Assembly: GCA_028622995.1 (NCBI GenBank)
Contig: JAJQJQ010000027.1
Coordinates: forward strand, 372,001 to 436,000
Reading direction: 5' to 3'
From: Panagrolaimus kolymaensis
Taxonomy: Eukaryota > Nematoda > Chromadorea > Rhabditida > Panagrolaimidae
DNA: 64,000 nucleotides
Position 1 is the stretch's first letter. Each line of letters opens with the position of its first letter. The notes beneath the pieces are model-generated. The model had not been told where the DNA came from and did no database searches. It saw nothing but the letters and a program-made list of their open reading frames with translations. The position numbers and the translations under genes are program-made. Below, one piece after another: positions 12,701-25,230 of the stretch.

Positions 12701-14220
12701 CATCAATCGATGATAGTGCTGAAGCGAGTTTGGAATTACTTCCTTCAAAAGAATTCATTGAATTGAAAGTTCCAGAAAATTCAAAAGAGTCAACAAATCA
12801 AGACTCAAAAATTAGTTCGACAACCCAACCAAAAATAAATTCGGGTACAACAATAATTGGTGAACAACAAAAAAAGCCTCAAAAACCATTTCATCGAAAA
12901 TTTTCTTCAAAAGAAAATGCTAAACCTTATTTGAGTGGAACTAAAATTCATGTAATTCCTATTCGTCAATATAGCAAAGAAGATGAAATGGAAGGAGGAG
13001 GTAATTTTATATTTTTTGGTTTTGATTTTGGTTTCAAATAAAGCGTTGCTATTGCGAATTTTTTGGAAGCTTTTGCTATTTTGTAGTCACTTTTTTTTCT
13101 CAATTGTGTCGAAATTTAAGCATAAAACTTTTTTTGGTTGGAGCATTTGCCAAACAAAAAGAGGTTTGCTTCTTTTTTAAAAAAGTGTATTTTTCTATTG
13201 TATTTGGACGCACGCACACGTTGGCTGGCTCCGTCTGAGTCTGTTGTTCATCAAGGACAAACTTTTTGTTCCAAAGGCAAGCAAGCAAAAGCTGTGTATG
13301 CCTTCAGTATGTCAATACTATAAGTTTTTCTTCCATTTTCACATCCTCGGTAGTATAGTGGTAAGTATCCGCGCCTGTCACGTGCGAGACCCGGGTTCAA
13401 TTCCCGGCCGGGGAGAATATTTTTTCAATTTTTTTTCATAAATTTGAAACCATTTTGATTCAATAATTATTTTTTTAAGGCCACAAAATTATCATAAACA
13501 GCGGAGAAACTAGTGAAGGTTTAAATTCAGAGGAAAAACGAAATGATTTAGTGAAAACTCATGGTTGGTTATACATACATTTATTATAAAACAAAAAAAA
13601 TAACCCATTCAAAAGAAACACTAACACAATAATAATTTATTAATAAACTAAATAGAAAACGAGTCAAATCTTTTTTAAAATAATAAATCTCGTAAGTCCA
13701 ATTAAAGATTAAAAAACTATCAATTTCTATGTTTCAATTTTTCTTTTAAAAAAATGTTTGTTTATTTACTATCCTTTTTTTGTTGTCAAACTTTCATTAC
13801 TGTCCTTTACCTAAATTTTTCTTTTAACTTTTACATGAGTTTAATTTTTTCAATTTTTTGATTAAAGCCTTTTTCATTTCAGAGGACCAAACAAATCCCA
13901 TTTTATCTCACCATGATGCCCCAAATTTTATCCCTCCAAACTCAGACTCTGACTCCGATGAAGCCAACTTTCCTAAAACCAACAACAACGACGATGCTGC
14001 CGTTGCTGAAAACGAAAAAAACATTGATAAAAGCAATAATGAAATAATTGAAGATGAAGAAACGATTGAACTTTTTAATTTTTCTTCATCCCTTAAATGG
14101 ATTATTATCGGGTATTTCCTTCTTTTTATTACTGCTTTAGGTGTAATTGTTTATCTTTTAATTTCAATTATAACTAAAAAATGTAAGCAACGCCGAAAAA
14201 AGTATTATGTTTCTGAATAA
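9783..14220 (+). CDS. type I membrane protein with Cys-rich (CPG4-like) ectodomain and LLPS repeats (973 aa)
   Basis: Eight exons: 9783-10137, 10206-10344, 10517-10878, 10936-11062, 11286-11839, 12038-13000, 13480-13563 and 13883-14220. All are GT-AG and phase-consistent. Residues 1-35 form a signal peptide. About 200 residues with roughly a dozen cysteines follow (SCAQRC, CEKQCEKK, MEIRCSSYL, HNTC), resembling the nematode chondroitin-proteoglycan-4 type domain; that assignment is tentative. The middle is a Ser/Thr/Asn/Pro-rich disordered region with at least six copies of an LLPS/ELLPS motif, often within FGKxVxLLPS. A single membrane helix lies at about residues 934-958, followed by a basic tail (KKCKQRRKKYYVSE). 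It is probably a glycosylated surface protein. An AATAAA signal lies 36 nt after the stop. A tRNA gene sits in the intron between exons 6 and 7. Confidence 0.85.
13344..13415 (+). tRNA. tRNA-Asp (anticodon GTC)
   Basis: A complete 72-nt cloverleaf. The acceptor stem TCCTCGG pairs with CCGGGGA (one T-G pair). The A box is TAGTATAGTGGTAAG. The anticodon stem CGCGC/GTGCG closes the loop CTGTCAC with anticodon GTC. The B box is GGTTCAATTCC and the discriminator base is G. A six-T run at 13420-13425 is a suitable Pol III terminator. The gene lies within the 479-bp intron between exons 6 and 7 of the membrane-protein gene, in the same orientation. No intron is seen in the tRNA. Confidence 0.97.
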
Positions 14221-14937
14221 TCTTTTTTTTATTAATCTGTGTATTTGTATGTATAAATAAATCCATTTAATTAAATTTATTTTGAAAAAAAAGTTAAAAT
14301 AAACCATTTTTATGAATCAAAAAATAAAGATTTAACATAGATTTATTTTTTATATAAAATTGTAAAGAAAAAATACAGAAAAACAAATGGTTGGTTGAAA
14401 AAAATGTTTGGCAGTAAAAAATTAATAAAGAAGACAAGAATCTTGATAAAGCTGCTTTGAGCAACAAAAAAAAGTTTTAAAAAATTTGTGACAATGGAGA
14501 GTTTTTTTTATTTAGGGGCAAAAAGAAAGGTTTTTTAAAGAAGCAATTCAAAAATAATAAGGAACCCATAAAGATAGGCAAAAGAGAGTTTGCAACTTTA
14601 ATTAATAAAAATTTATAGGCAAAAAAATTTTGATGCCGTAAAATGAAAAAAATAAATTTTTTTTAATTCAAAAAAAGAGTTAAAATTTTAGGCTCAAATT
14701 TTATTATTCAAAGAAGAATCTAAAAATAATTTGAAGGATCAATTTTCAAACAAAAAAGTTAATAAAATTTGCAAAAAAATTCAAAACTGCTTCCTTTTTT
14801 TATTTAAACAGCCTCTTTAAATTCCTCAAAATAGCTACTTATAAAAAAAATAAACTTCCGAAACTAAAAAACTTATTGAACAAAATCAAGAATAAAAAAA
14901 TTCGAGAAAACCAAAGACAAAAAAGCAAATGAAAAAA
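14221..14937. other. convergent intergenic region
   Basis: The 3' flanks of two converging genes. AATAAA at 14256-14261 serves the left gene. Otherwise A-rich with no gene. Confidence 0.65.
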
Positions 14938-16806
14938 TCAAATAAGTTTTTCGAGGACTCGTTGATTTTCATCTGGGGAATAAACCAAGCCATTATAAAG
15001 TTTATAAAAGCATTCATGACAATATGGTCGACGTTCATGTTCCCGGAAAGTTCCACGTAAATTTAAAGCCTTTTGACAATAACAACACATAAAATGATAT
15101 GGATGAAATTTTTGTGCTCTCTCCGCATTTGGAGCCAATGCTGTGAGTGTTGGGCCATCAATTTCTTCACTGCAATAAGCGCAAATCGGTGGAGCTCCAG
15201 GCGGAGGAGAACCTTCAATTTGAAGGGTTCGTCGAGGAGTATTCGATCGGGCACGACGTTTGAGGCTTGAAGTTTGGGATTCAGAAATATCCACTCCATA
15301 ATCACGTTTAACTGATTCCACAGTGAAATTGTCTTCAGGAGCTAAAAAAAAGAAAAAGATTAAAAACAATTCGTAAATTTTTCTAATAAAAAAATGATTG
15401 AAAAAATTCAAAATGTTGAGATACTTTCTTGTAAAAAGTTTTTTGCAAACAAAATTATTTAAAAAAAAAAACACTTCAAAAACTATCCAAAAAGCTTTGA
15501 ATTTCAAAAAAATACAGAAATAACGAAAAACTAAAACCTTTTTTTTAATTAATATTGTTTGAAGAGAAAATTAGGTTTCTTACTAAAAGAATAAATTTTG
15601 AAGGTACAAATTTGGATTAAATATTTTTTGAGCTCTAAATTCACAAAAAAAATTCTTTGGCTTTTTTTGTTTTATTAAATTTTTTACTCTAATTAAAAAT
15701 ATTACTAACCTTGTTGTGGTGGATGATCCTCTTTATGATAAAGGATATCATCATCGGGTGCTGGAGTTAAACGAAGACGATATTCAATTTCTTCATGATG
15801 AATATTTTTTCCAGGCTTTTTACGTTTTAAACTTCCACGTCGAAGAACTTCAGCTGTGGCATTTACATCATATGCCAATGCCGCCATGGTATCTGTAACC
15901 ACATCACTTCGTTGATGATCTTTGAGTTTTCCAAGTTCTTTTTTCATATCATCCGTTGAAACAGATTTTAATCGAAGATTTAACCAATCTTCTGAAGGTT
16001 CAACGCTTATTCGTCCATTAACTTCCATTTCCGTTTGAAATGTTCTTCGCTCAATTTGCATTTCACGTTGTCGACGACGAATAAGATCCGTGGTTTTATT
16101 GACATCTTCAACCAAGGCATTTAGGGTGTCATTTACAACTTCGCCGTGTGAAGCTCCGCTGAATTGAGAAGCTCGGGATTCAGAGCGGCGATCAAATACT
16201 GTCGCCATCCTGGAAAAAAAATTGCGATTTGGGATGTAAAAACGAGAGGTAAAAAAGGTGGAAGAAGAAAAGCTCGGAATAGTAAACAAAATAAATGTGG
16301 TTGAGAAGAAGCGAAAAAATAAAAGATAAAAAGCTTAGAAAAAATTAAGAAAAAAGTCAAAGTAGCGAAGAAGTAAAATTTTTTGAATAAAAAGTTTCAA
16401 ACCATTAACTTTAAAAAAAATTTATAAATGTAAACACAAAAAAATTTAACAAAAAAGAGCCCTTTTAGTAAGCAACAAATCCGGCATAATTTTTGTAAGC
16501 AAATGCCATATTCCGGGATAGCGGAAAAAGGAAACGACCAATAAATAAATATTGAATAAACAAAAACAAAAAAGTCGAGCAATAAAAAAGCTTTTTTTGG
16601 ATGGATTATATCCGCCTTATTTTTTTATGATACGTAAAGAATATTTTTTGGTTCAATAAAACAATAACACAGTTTTCATAAAAAAATATTAGTCGTTGTT
16701 TTAAAAAAAAGCAATATAAAGCAAAAAAGCATTGTTAAATAAATTAAACACAAAAAACTCACTCAGTGTAAGCATAAGTTTCAACTTTTTTTCCATAATG
16801 TATCAT
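14938..16806 (-). CDS. C-terminal single-LIM-domain protein, UNC-95/paxillin-like (315 aa)
   Basis: Three exons: 16806-16763, 16209-15710 and 15341-14938. The short first exon (MIHYGKKVETYAYTE) splices in phase 2 onto the next, which starts MATVFDRRSES. Residues 15-180 are polar and predicted helical, with two related segments (VVNDTLNALVEDVN and VVTDTMAALAYDVN) about 90 residues apart, an internal duplication. One LIM zinc-finger domain occupies about residues 235-292: CAYC, HPYHF, CCYC and the closing pair in PYCHEC are all present, giving two zinc sites. A lone C-terminal LIM after a non-conserved region matches the layout of nematode UNC-95, a muscle adhesion-complex protein. That orthology is inference. 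Confidence 0.85.
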
Positions 16807-19800
16807 TTTTTCTTTTTCTTTTGTTTATTATTAGTTCTGTTAAAAAACAAAAAAAAAGTTAATATGTTAAAATAAGCGTTAAAAATGAAGCAACGAAAGT
16901 TAAAAACAAAAAAAAAATGAAACAGAAAAATGTTAGAAAAGGCAGGGAAAAAGACTCTCAATGAAAAACATTTAAAAAAAAACTAACTCAAACCCAAATT
17001 TTTTGAATTCATTAATAACAATTACTTCGATGTCAGCACTTAAAATTTCCATTTTTTAAAAGTGAATATTTAAAAAGGTTTGAAACGTTAAAAAAGTGTC
17101 TCAACTTCCAATAACAACAAAAAAAAATAACCAACAAATATTTTTTCGTAACTTTCAACCTTTTTTTTAAATACTCAAGATTTCTAGTTTAGGATAATAT
17201 TAAGATGATTTTTCTTTCTTAAAAAGGAGCCTATCTTTTTTTAGTTTTGACTATTTACAATGTTAGTCAATGAATGAAGAATGAAAAAAAAACTAGTTGG
17301 TGTTGTTGTTGATACCTTCCTTATTTGAACATACATACATTTAAAGTTAGGTATTTACCTCGCACATTTGTAAGCGAAAGAGGGGAGTTTATATAAAAAT
17401 GAGGAAGAAAGTTTTTGAAAAATAATTATCGAAAACTTAAAAATGACTTCCAAATTCTTAAACCTTAAAAAAACAAATAACCTTGATATTTTTAACACTT
17501 TAAACCAAAAAAATGTTGCATAGAAAATTTCAAGGTTTCAAATTAAATTTTTTTTAAACACTAAAAAGCAAACGTTAACTATAAAAATAAATTCTAAAAA
17601 ACGAAAGATTGAATTATGGATCCTATAAAAATTTATTTTAAAAAGATATGAAAATAAAGAGTTCCTGATAAAGCAGGAGTGAAATGGTTCAGTAAAAACA
17701 TAAAATTTTTGGGTTATAAATACTGAGGTGGATCAAGTGATTTTCAAGGCCACGCCTAAATCTACCTATATTTTAAACGAATTGAAATTAAATAAAAGTG
17801 AATGCACTAAATAAGAGGAAATAACAAAGTGTTAATTAAATTAAGGACTTCAGTGGACACAATAAAAAAATATCTCCCAAACTCGGAATCAATAAAATTA
17901 AAAAGCAAAAAAACTTAAACAAAAGGATAAAAAAAGTATCGAAGTAAAAGAAACAAAAAAATCGAGCATGGTGGATTAGATCTGAACAAAAAAAAGTTGA
18001 AACAAATAACAGCTGACACAAAATCTAAAAAAAATCACATCGTTGAAAAACTTGTTTTAATCCGTGTAAAAAAGTATAAAAAGTATTGTTGTCCAAAATT
18101 AGAGAGATTTTTTGGAGATGAGGGTAAGTCAAAAAAAAAACAATGGAAATGCTCTGCTCCTAATTCTCATAGAAAAAGAAAATGGGAGAAAAAAAAAGTA
18201 ACGTACGTCAGTGGCTGGAGGCAATGTGAAAAAAAATGGTTCACGTTTGATTTTTTTAGAGAAAAGAAAAAGCATAAAATTGCGATTGAATGCTTTTTAT
18301 TCTAAGAAAAAAAACAATCATAGCAGAGAAAAAAAAAGAAGAGAGGAATGATTAATTTTGAATTTTTCCCTCATTATTTTTTCCTGGAAATTTTCTTACA
18401 ATTCATAAAAAGAAAAACGCTTTTTGCAATCAAAATATAACATCAGATTTGTGAGAAAACAAAAATAAAACAAAGAACGTTTCAAACACAAAAAATAAAT
18501 AAAATCAAAGACAAAGTTGTTTGATAAAAGTTTTCAAAAGCTAACTAACCAACTCTCTGTTGGGTGCAATTCTTTTTAACTTTACACTCAACATCAAATC
18601 TCTCTCGATCGACGAGAAGAAATGAAGCGAAAGAGAAAAAAAAAACGTTCGACTAAAGCTGGCAGAAAAACTTGCAAGGGCAAGAAAAAAATCAAAAGAA
18701 AAGAGCCAAAGAGATCGGCGGCAATGGCGGCGGCGGTGGCAGCAAAGAAGAATTCGTTTCTTGAAAGACAAAGCCATAGCAATTCAAAAGCAACTAACTG
18801 CTCTATCAGGAAAATTAAGTCTGCAAGCAATTGAGCAAGAAAGAAAAGAGAAAAATAAAGTTACGGACAATCATCAAAAATCCTGGCAATGAAAAAAAAT
18901 AAAAAAAGATCCGTAAAATAATAGCAAGCAGGCAAGGAAGCTTTATATTATTTTTGCTGCTATTGATGATGTTGCTGCAGGGTAGCCAAGAACAACAGGC
19001 AGCAACAATATGTAAAACTATTCACTCCTACGCGGCTGCTATATTTTTTATATTTTGTGATCGTATCTCATAGAAAAAAATATAAAGAAAAATTTTGATG
19101 ATTTAAAAAAATTCAATGGAAAATAATTAGTTTGTAGCATTCAGAAAGAAAGAAAAATTTGATGATTTACCATAAATAAAATAATTATGCATTTTTTCTC
19201 TTTGTATGACATTTTAAAACAAAATCCACAAAAATTGTTTAGAAAATTGCAATAAAATTTTTTTGAATAAAAGGCATTTCCTATAGCATCCTACAGTAAT
19301 GGTGTGTTTCATTGTTTAGCTAACTTAAAATTTATGTTTTGATCCTTTTAAGTAATTTTTTGTCCAGTTTAAAAAACCATAGTTTGGTGATTTGATGACA
19401 CCTACGTTAAACTTGATGGTTTATTGGTGGATAAGTTAAATGTCATCAACGATTGTAAAAGTTGCTTCGCCCAATCTTTTTATGAATAGTTTTTGGGTTA
19501 TCGGGAAATTGGATCCCATGTTACAATGCAAAAAGAAAAAAAACAGACACTGAAGTCGCAAAAATATCTCGTCATAAAAAACCCAGTCAAATTTTGAAGG
19601 AAACATATTTAAAAAAAACCCGCCAAAAAATGCTTTAATTATTGCTAATGCCATTAAAAAGGAGATAATGGGTCATTGTTTTTTTTGCCGTTATCCAAAT
19701 CTCTTCAATTCTGTTTTCTTTGATTTTTTATATTTTGAATAAACCGACCGGCATATCATTTTATTGTTTATGACTTTTTCATAAATTTATTGAACGATTC

Positions 19801-20082
19801 ATTTTTTCTGTTGTTGCTGCTGAAATTCGCATTCAAAAAATAGCAAAGCAAAGATGTTCCTTTCTTTCTTATTTTTTTGTGTTTTTTATCGGGACATAGA
19901 ATTGTTTTGGGACGAAAAAAACAACAGACAAATGTGTTTTTTTTTTATAAATGCATTTTCGATACGTTTGATCGATCCATATGTATATTTTTTATGTTTT
20001 ATTTTGTAAATCATCTGCTTTGCTTTGCTTCCCTTTTTTTTCTTCGGCTTCCAAAATAACGTTTTTTAATTATTATTTTTTT
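16807..20082. other. long intergenic region with one weak ORF
   Basis: Mostly A-tract-rich sequence. A lysine-rich open frame at 18622-18834 is low complexity and not supported as a gene. On the minus strand 19654-19436 is open for 72 codons and reads somewhat protein-like (QKLFIKRLGEATFTIVDDI), but it has no family match I recognise and no flanking splice support; it could be a small gene or a decayed exon. Confidence 0.45.
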
Positions 20083-20084
20083 AG
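20083..20084 (+). promoter_or_regulatory. probable spliced-leader acceptor
   Basis: ATTATTTTTTTAG ends 8 nt before the ATG of the F-box-like gene at 20093. Confidence 0.5.
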
Positions 20085-20092
20085 TTTCAATC

Positions 20093-21040
20093 ATGTCAGA
20101 TATTTTCACGGTTGAAAACCCTCACCCACAATATTTTCCATTTCATCATTCATTAATGAAATATATTCGTGAAAATTTCAATCTTATTCTCAAAGAAAAA
20201 TTAGCTCAAACATGCAAATATTTTTTCTATGATTTAGCTCCATATAAAGAGAAAGTTAAAGACAAAGTTGAAATAACGAATAAATTAGTAACTATTACCA
20301 ATCTTGATTTTGAAATTGATGAAGATAGCATTAATTGCAGAAGTGTTGAAGATTTACTTTACCATAAAATCAAACCTATTTGGATTAAAGAATCGCTTGA
20401 AATGTATGTTTCTCACGAAATAAATTCTTTAACTTCCGTAATTTATCGATGCACTGCAAAAATTATTTCTATCACTTGTGATATTTCATTAAAGGATTTT
20501 AAAATGTTAACAAAAGCTGGAACAATTAAAGAACTAATAATTGCAAATGTTGTTGATGATAATGAAGAAGATATTCCAATTGAAGATATTTTTTCTCATG
20601 TTCTTCGTATAAAAAAAATTGTGTGAGTTGTTTTAAAACATAAAATATGTAAAGAAAAATGCATTTCATTTATTTATAGTATTATTTGCCCATTTGTTAC
20701 TTGTGAAACAGCGGATAAGCTTCTTTCGCTAAACTTTAAACAAAAAATTCAAGAAATACAATTAACTGATCTCGATGATGAACTTGACATTCAAAAATTC
20801 ATCCAATTCCTAAAAGTAAAAGTTTGTTTAGCTAATGTTTTCCAATTCAAGAAGGCCCGGCTTTTAATTTTAAAAACTAATGTGGGATCATTTTTATAGG
20901 AAAATTTAGCGCCTCATGCTAACCTTTGTATTGGTTTTAAAGATGCAATTAAAAATAAATCTTTTCACTCAGCTTTTGAAATTGAACTTCAAAAATGGCT
21001 ACCAAAAGATGAAGCACCGGAAAGAGTTGAACGCATTTAA
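20093..21040 (+). CDS. F-box-like protein, paralogue A (268 aa)
   Basis: Three exons: 20093-20622, 20680-20815 and 20900-21040, with intron phases 2 and 0. The N-terminal motif FHHSLMKYIREN...KEKLAQTCKYFFYDL matches the F-box-like signature of nematode families: a hydrophobic helix, then K-L-x-Q-T-C-K-x-F-F. The rest alternates beta-like and leucine-rich segments and ends with NLCIGFKDA...ELQKWLP. Length, intron positions and intron phases are the same as in the minus-strand gene at 27826-28723, so the two are paralogues. Family members are thought to act as SCF-type adaptors; the substrate is unknown. An alternative donor six nt downstream of exon 2 would add two residues. Confidence 0.8.
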
Positions 21041-21885
21041 TTAAATTAGTCCGATCTCGCTTTGAATAAAAAAAAAGCTTGACAATATTACTTACCATTA
21101 TTTTATAATCAAAGAATTAGCTTAACTTTGCATCATCATACTTTTTTTAAATTTAGTATTTTATTATTTTTTTTCTCTGAAGAATTTAGATTATCATAAC
21201 CTCTCTATTATGGATCCACTTTTTTTCATTATTTATAATATTTTAATTATATCTCAACTTATAATTATTTTTAATAAAAGTTTACAAAAATTTGTAGCAA
21301 TGCTAAAAAAAATTTTTATTAATCATTTTAAAGACATTTTCAAATGTTTATAAAAATTTTCTTTCTTTTTGCAGTTGTAATTCTGTCAAAATCTCCACAT
21401 TTTTTTACATATTTAATTTTTTTTACAAACTATGGTAATAAATTTCTTTTTATTTTTTGACGTGTTATTACTGCTCAAAACTACAAATAAAGAAAAACTT
21501 TGAAAAGGAAAAAAAATGGTTGTAACTTTTTTCTTTCCTCGTTTTTTTTTGGCTGATATAATTTTCACATGAAGTTTGAACCTTGAAATATAAAAAAAAA
21601 GAGAAGAAAAGATTTAAAAAAAAGGAAGGAAGGAAGAAAGAAATTTTTGAGAAGCTTGCTAGCTATTTTTGCTTGGTAATATTTTTTTGTTTGAAAGAAA
21701 AAATTTGTTAAAGACAAAAAATTATTTACAAAAAAAAATAAAATATTTTTTTATAAAATAACCAAAAAGGAAAAATTTGGCCACAACGTCGCTGCTGTTT
21801 TTGGGTTTGCTTTTAAAAACTTCTTTAACAACCCAACTATATTTTTTCATATTTTTATCTATTTTTAAATTTCCTTTAAAAAAGT
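21041..21885. other. intergenic region
   Basis: AT-rich spacer between two plus-strand genes, with no exon supported. It includes a GGAAGGAAGGAAG purine run near 21630. Confidence 0.6.
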
Positions 21886-24317
21886 ATGGATGAATTTGGC
21901 TTTACAACTTTTTCACCTCAACCAATTCCATTTCCAAGAATTAGTACACTTTCACCATTTGGTAATCGAGCAATATTTACTTCAGCAAATTTAAATGATC
22001 ATTGGTTATTTTTATTTTTTCGAATGTTTATTGCAATTATATCAATTATTGGTAATTCTGTTATTCTTTACATTGCTTTAAGATATAAAGATTTTCGTAG
22101 ATCTAATTCTAATTGTTTAATTGCTTTATTAGCTCTCGGTGATTTATGTCTTGGTAAGTCTCAAACATAATTATTCATTTTGGAAATTAATTAAAATTCC
22201 TTTCATCGAAAAATTTTTTGTGTTCAAACAAACTTCAAATTTTTTGTTTTAAAAAAAATTAAGTCCTCAAAGAAAAATAATAAATTCTTTTTAACAAATA
22301 TATTCGCAAAAATTGCATACCCAATATATTTTTGAATTTTTTCTAGGGTTTGGATTATTTATTCGTGGCCTTTACAGTATCCAAGTAATTATTAATAATA
22401 TTTATATTTATGAAACCACATTTTGTATTTGGATTTCATTACCACAAATTTATGGAATTGCTTTTAGTTATATAATATTTTTATCCATGGCTTTGGATCG
22501 TTGTTTAGCCATTGTAAATCCGATTCGATACGCTAAAAATCGGCTTACTGTAAGTTTTACCCAGCTATGTTTTAAAAAAAGATTATAGTTTGGGAGTAAA
22601 ACAAAAATTAAAAGCGGAGGAATTGTTTTGTGATGCTTTCGCTTTGGATAATTTTTCTTTTAAAAAATAGCTTTAATTACAGCTGTGCTTAAAGTTATTA
22701 TTTTTAAATAACTTCCGTAACAAGCAGATTGTTGTGATGGATTTAAGTTTAAAAAAAACAAGGGAGTTACAGAATCTGCTTGCAATTAATGATTTTGTTT
22801 TGATGAATTTGTAATACACATTGCAATAAAATTAATTACACTCGCAAAGACATGGCGGTTACTGTAACAAGGATTTCCTTCTTTGCAAAATAATAATTAC
22901 TTTATTTTTTACAAATAATTATTTCTGCAAATAAAAAACTTAAAATTAATGGAAAATTTAATATTTTCTTTTAACATAGTCCAGCAATAATTTTTCATGG
23001 TAAAATTACTTATTTCTGCTTTTCAGATGCAAATATGGTTTAGCTTTTTAATAGGATTATTAATTCCAACCATAATCTTTGGATTAAGTCTTACATCTGA
23101 TCTCCACGCAAATATATCTCAATGTGCAATAGGTTCATCAACAAAATTATTTGATAAAATTTCAAGCATTTATGGTTTTATTATTGCTGCTTTAGTTATT
23201 CGTGAGTTTAATCAAGTATTTTTGGGAACTGCAAGAATTAATTAAAAAAATTTCAGTTTTATATTCATTGGCTTTAATATTTTTGCATAAAAGATTATCC
23301 ATTTCTCGAATTGGTTCAAATGGATCAAATTTGGAATCCATTTTAAAAACTGAAAAACGTGTATTTACTTATGTTGGAATTATTTTGGGATGCTTTTTAT
23401 TTTTTTGCATTCTTCCCGTTGTTTCATTAATGATTTCGCAAGTAAGTAAAAATTTTAATCGTTTTTCCCATATTCAAAGCTCGAAAAACAACATTAGCTA
23501 TGGGTTTTACGTAATTTAATAATAATCACAAAAATTGAGAAAGAGAAAACAAACATTTGGACTGTAAATATAAAAAAAGCCAATAAAATTGTGTGCGTGT
23601 TTTGTATTTTCATGGGTAATAAACCTTTTTCGATCGTAAAAGTTTTTATTTAATTTATGGTTCCTTCGTTTTTATATTTAAAACCCTAAAATTTAAACAA
23701 AATCAGTTTAAAAAGATAATGATTGGCAGTTTCGAGGGTTTTTAAACTAAAATTATTTAGAAAACTAGTTTTAATATTTCGTATTTTCGGAGTGAAACTC
23801 GACGTTACTATTATTTGTTGGTTTATATGTTCTTGTTTAAAAAAAATAAATTAAGAATTTTTACTCTCGCAATATTTTGATATCTCAAAATTCTGAGATA
23901 GTTTTTTTTTGCATAGAAAAATTAACTTTGAACTTTTTAATCTCACACTTTGAAATACGATGCTTGCTTTTTTGAGTTGGTGTTCATGAAATTCCAAAAT
24001 CTCATAATCACATGAAATATTTTATTTTAAATTATGCATTTTCTTTGATGACTATTTTAAAATACAAATCCTTAATTTTTTAGAGTTTTAATGTTCCCAG
24101 CGAATGGGTAGGCTATTTTAGTGTTTTCGCAGGACTTGGAAGTGGTATTAATTCTTGTATAGGTATATTCGTATATTTACGTAAGCATCATGAAATACAA
24201 AAATATTTATCTCAAATTCTTCCATCTTGGTTATTTAATGGTTTATCTGGGAAAGGTGGAGATCATTCAACAACCAAAATCGTTTTCGTACAATCCACGG
24301 CTTCACATCATAAATAA
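21886..24317 (+). CDS. serpentine receptor, Srsx-like GPCR (354 aa)
   Basis: Five exons: 21886-22153, 22347-22549, 23027-23201, 23257-23441 and 24084-24317, phases 1,0,1,0. Seven hydrophobic helices follow an extracellular N-terminus of about 40 residues. TM1 carries GNSVILYIAL; TM2 carries LIALLALGDLCLG. TM3 ends in MALDRCLAIVNPIRY, a DRY-type motif with P-x-x-Y two turns later, as in Srsx and related 7TM families. The helix-5 exons join as FIIAALVILLYSLALIFLHK. The C-tail is short (about 50 residues). In nematodes such receptors are mostly chemosensory, at neuronal cilia; the ligand is unknown. AATAAA lies 57 nt after the stop. Confidence 0.85.
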
Positions 24318-25230
24318 ATTATTTTGAAAGTGGCTTATTAAAAATGTAAATACATATGTAAATTTTTATGCCTAATAAAAAAATTAATTAATCAACTACA
24401 AAAAGTATTTTGTAAAATGATAATAAAGAAAGAAAAATGCAAAAGTTTGTTGGAATGAAAAACTTTTTTTAATGGAGTTGGAATTTAAGAATTTTAAAAT
24501 TTTTAGTGTCAAAAAAAGTTTACAGTAAATTTGATTTTGATTGAAACAAAAATATAAAAAAATTTCTCGATATTTATCCTCAAATCAACCAAAAAATGGT
24601 GGAAGAAAAATTTCATAAAAAATTAACAGAAGTTTCATGGAAAAAAATAATCAAAAACCCCAAAAGAAGCATTTCTATGGTTCCTTGTTTCGTTAGCTTG
24701 ATTCATCTTTATTATTTTTTGCTCAGAGAATTTATTGCTTTCCTGGTTAATTTAAAATTGATCTATTAAAATACGATCCTTTTAAGGTTCGTATTCAAAA
24801 TCCATGCCCTTTATTGTGGTTTTGGAAAAATTATAAATTTTGGAAAGCCTTTGCTTTTTAGCAAAGGCAAATATATTTTTGAAACTTTTCTTTGAAAAAA
24901 ATGGTTTGCATTTTTTTCGATCAAAATAACTTTTTGCAAAGAGATAAATTTGTCGATTGAGTGACTATAGTAAAGTTAGACTATCATTAAGCAACATATC
25001 CAATATCCAGCTTCTTTTGTTAACAGCGTTAAACTGTGGTTTATTCACGCACTTTGTTTAAGTATGTTTGTTGGTTATTGAATTCAAAGAAAATATGTGC
25101 TTGGATTGCTACGATTTATTTAATTTTTTGGTGTAAAATACAAAACGAAAAGTAACATAAAATAATGTGAAAGTAAAAAGTTCGTAGCAAATCACCATAT
25201 TGGGAAAATTTAACTTCCATAAAAAAGTTT
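24318..25230. other. convergent intergenic region
   Basis: The 3' flanks of the receptor and the collagen gene. A TTTATT (AATAAA on the minus strand) at 25115-25120 likely serves the collagen. No gene seen. Confidence 0.6.

Noticed and set aside
18622..18834. Lysine-rich ORF beginning MKRKRKKKRSTK
   Set aside because: Pure low complexity from A-tracts, no splice or leader signals, and the other strand is equally open.
22550..23026. Possible transposon in the longest Srsx intron (AAGCAGATT/AATCTGCTT inverted motif)
   Set aside because: Only short imperfect inverted motifs; no ends or target duplication could be defined.
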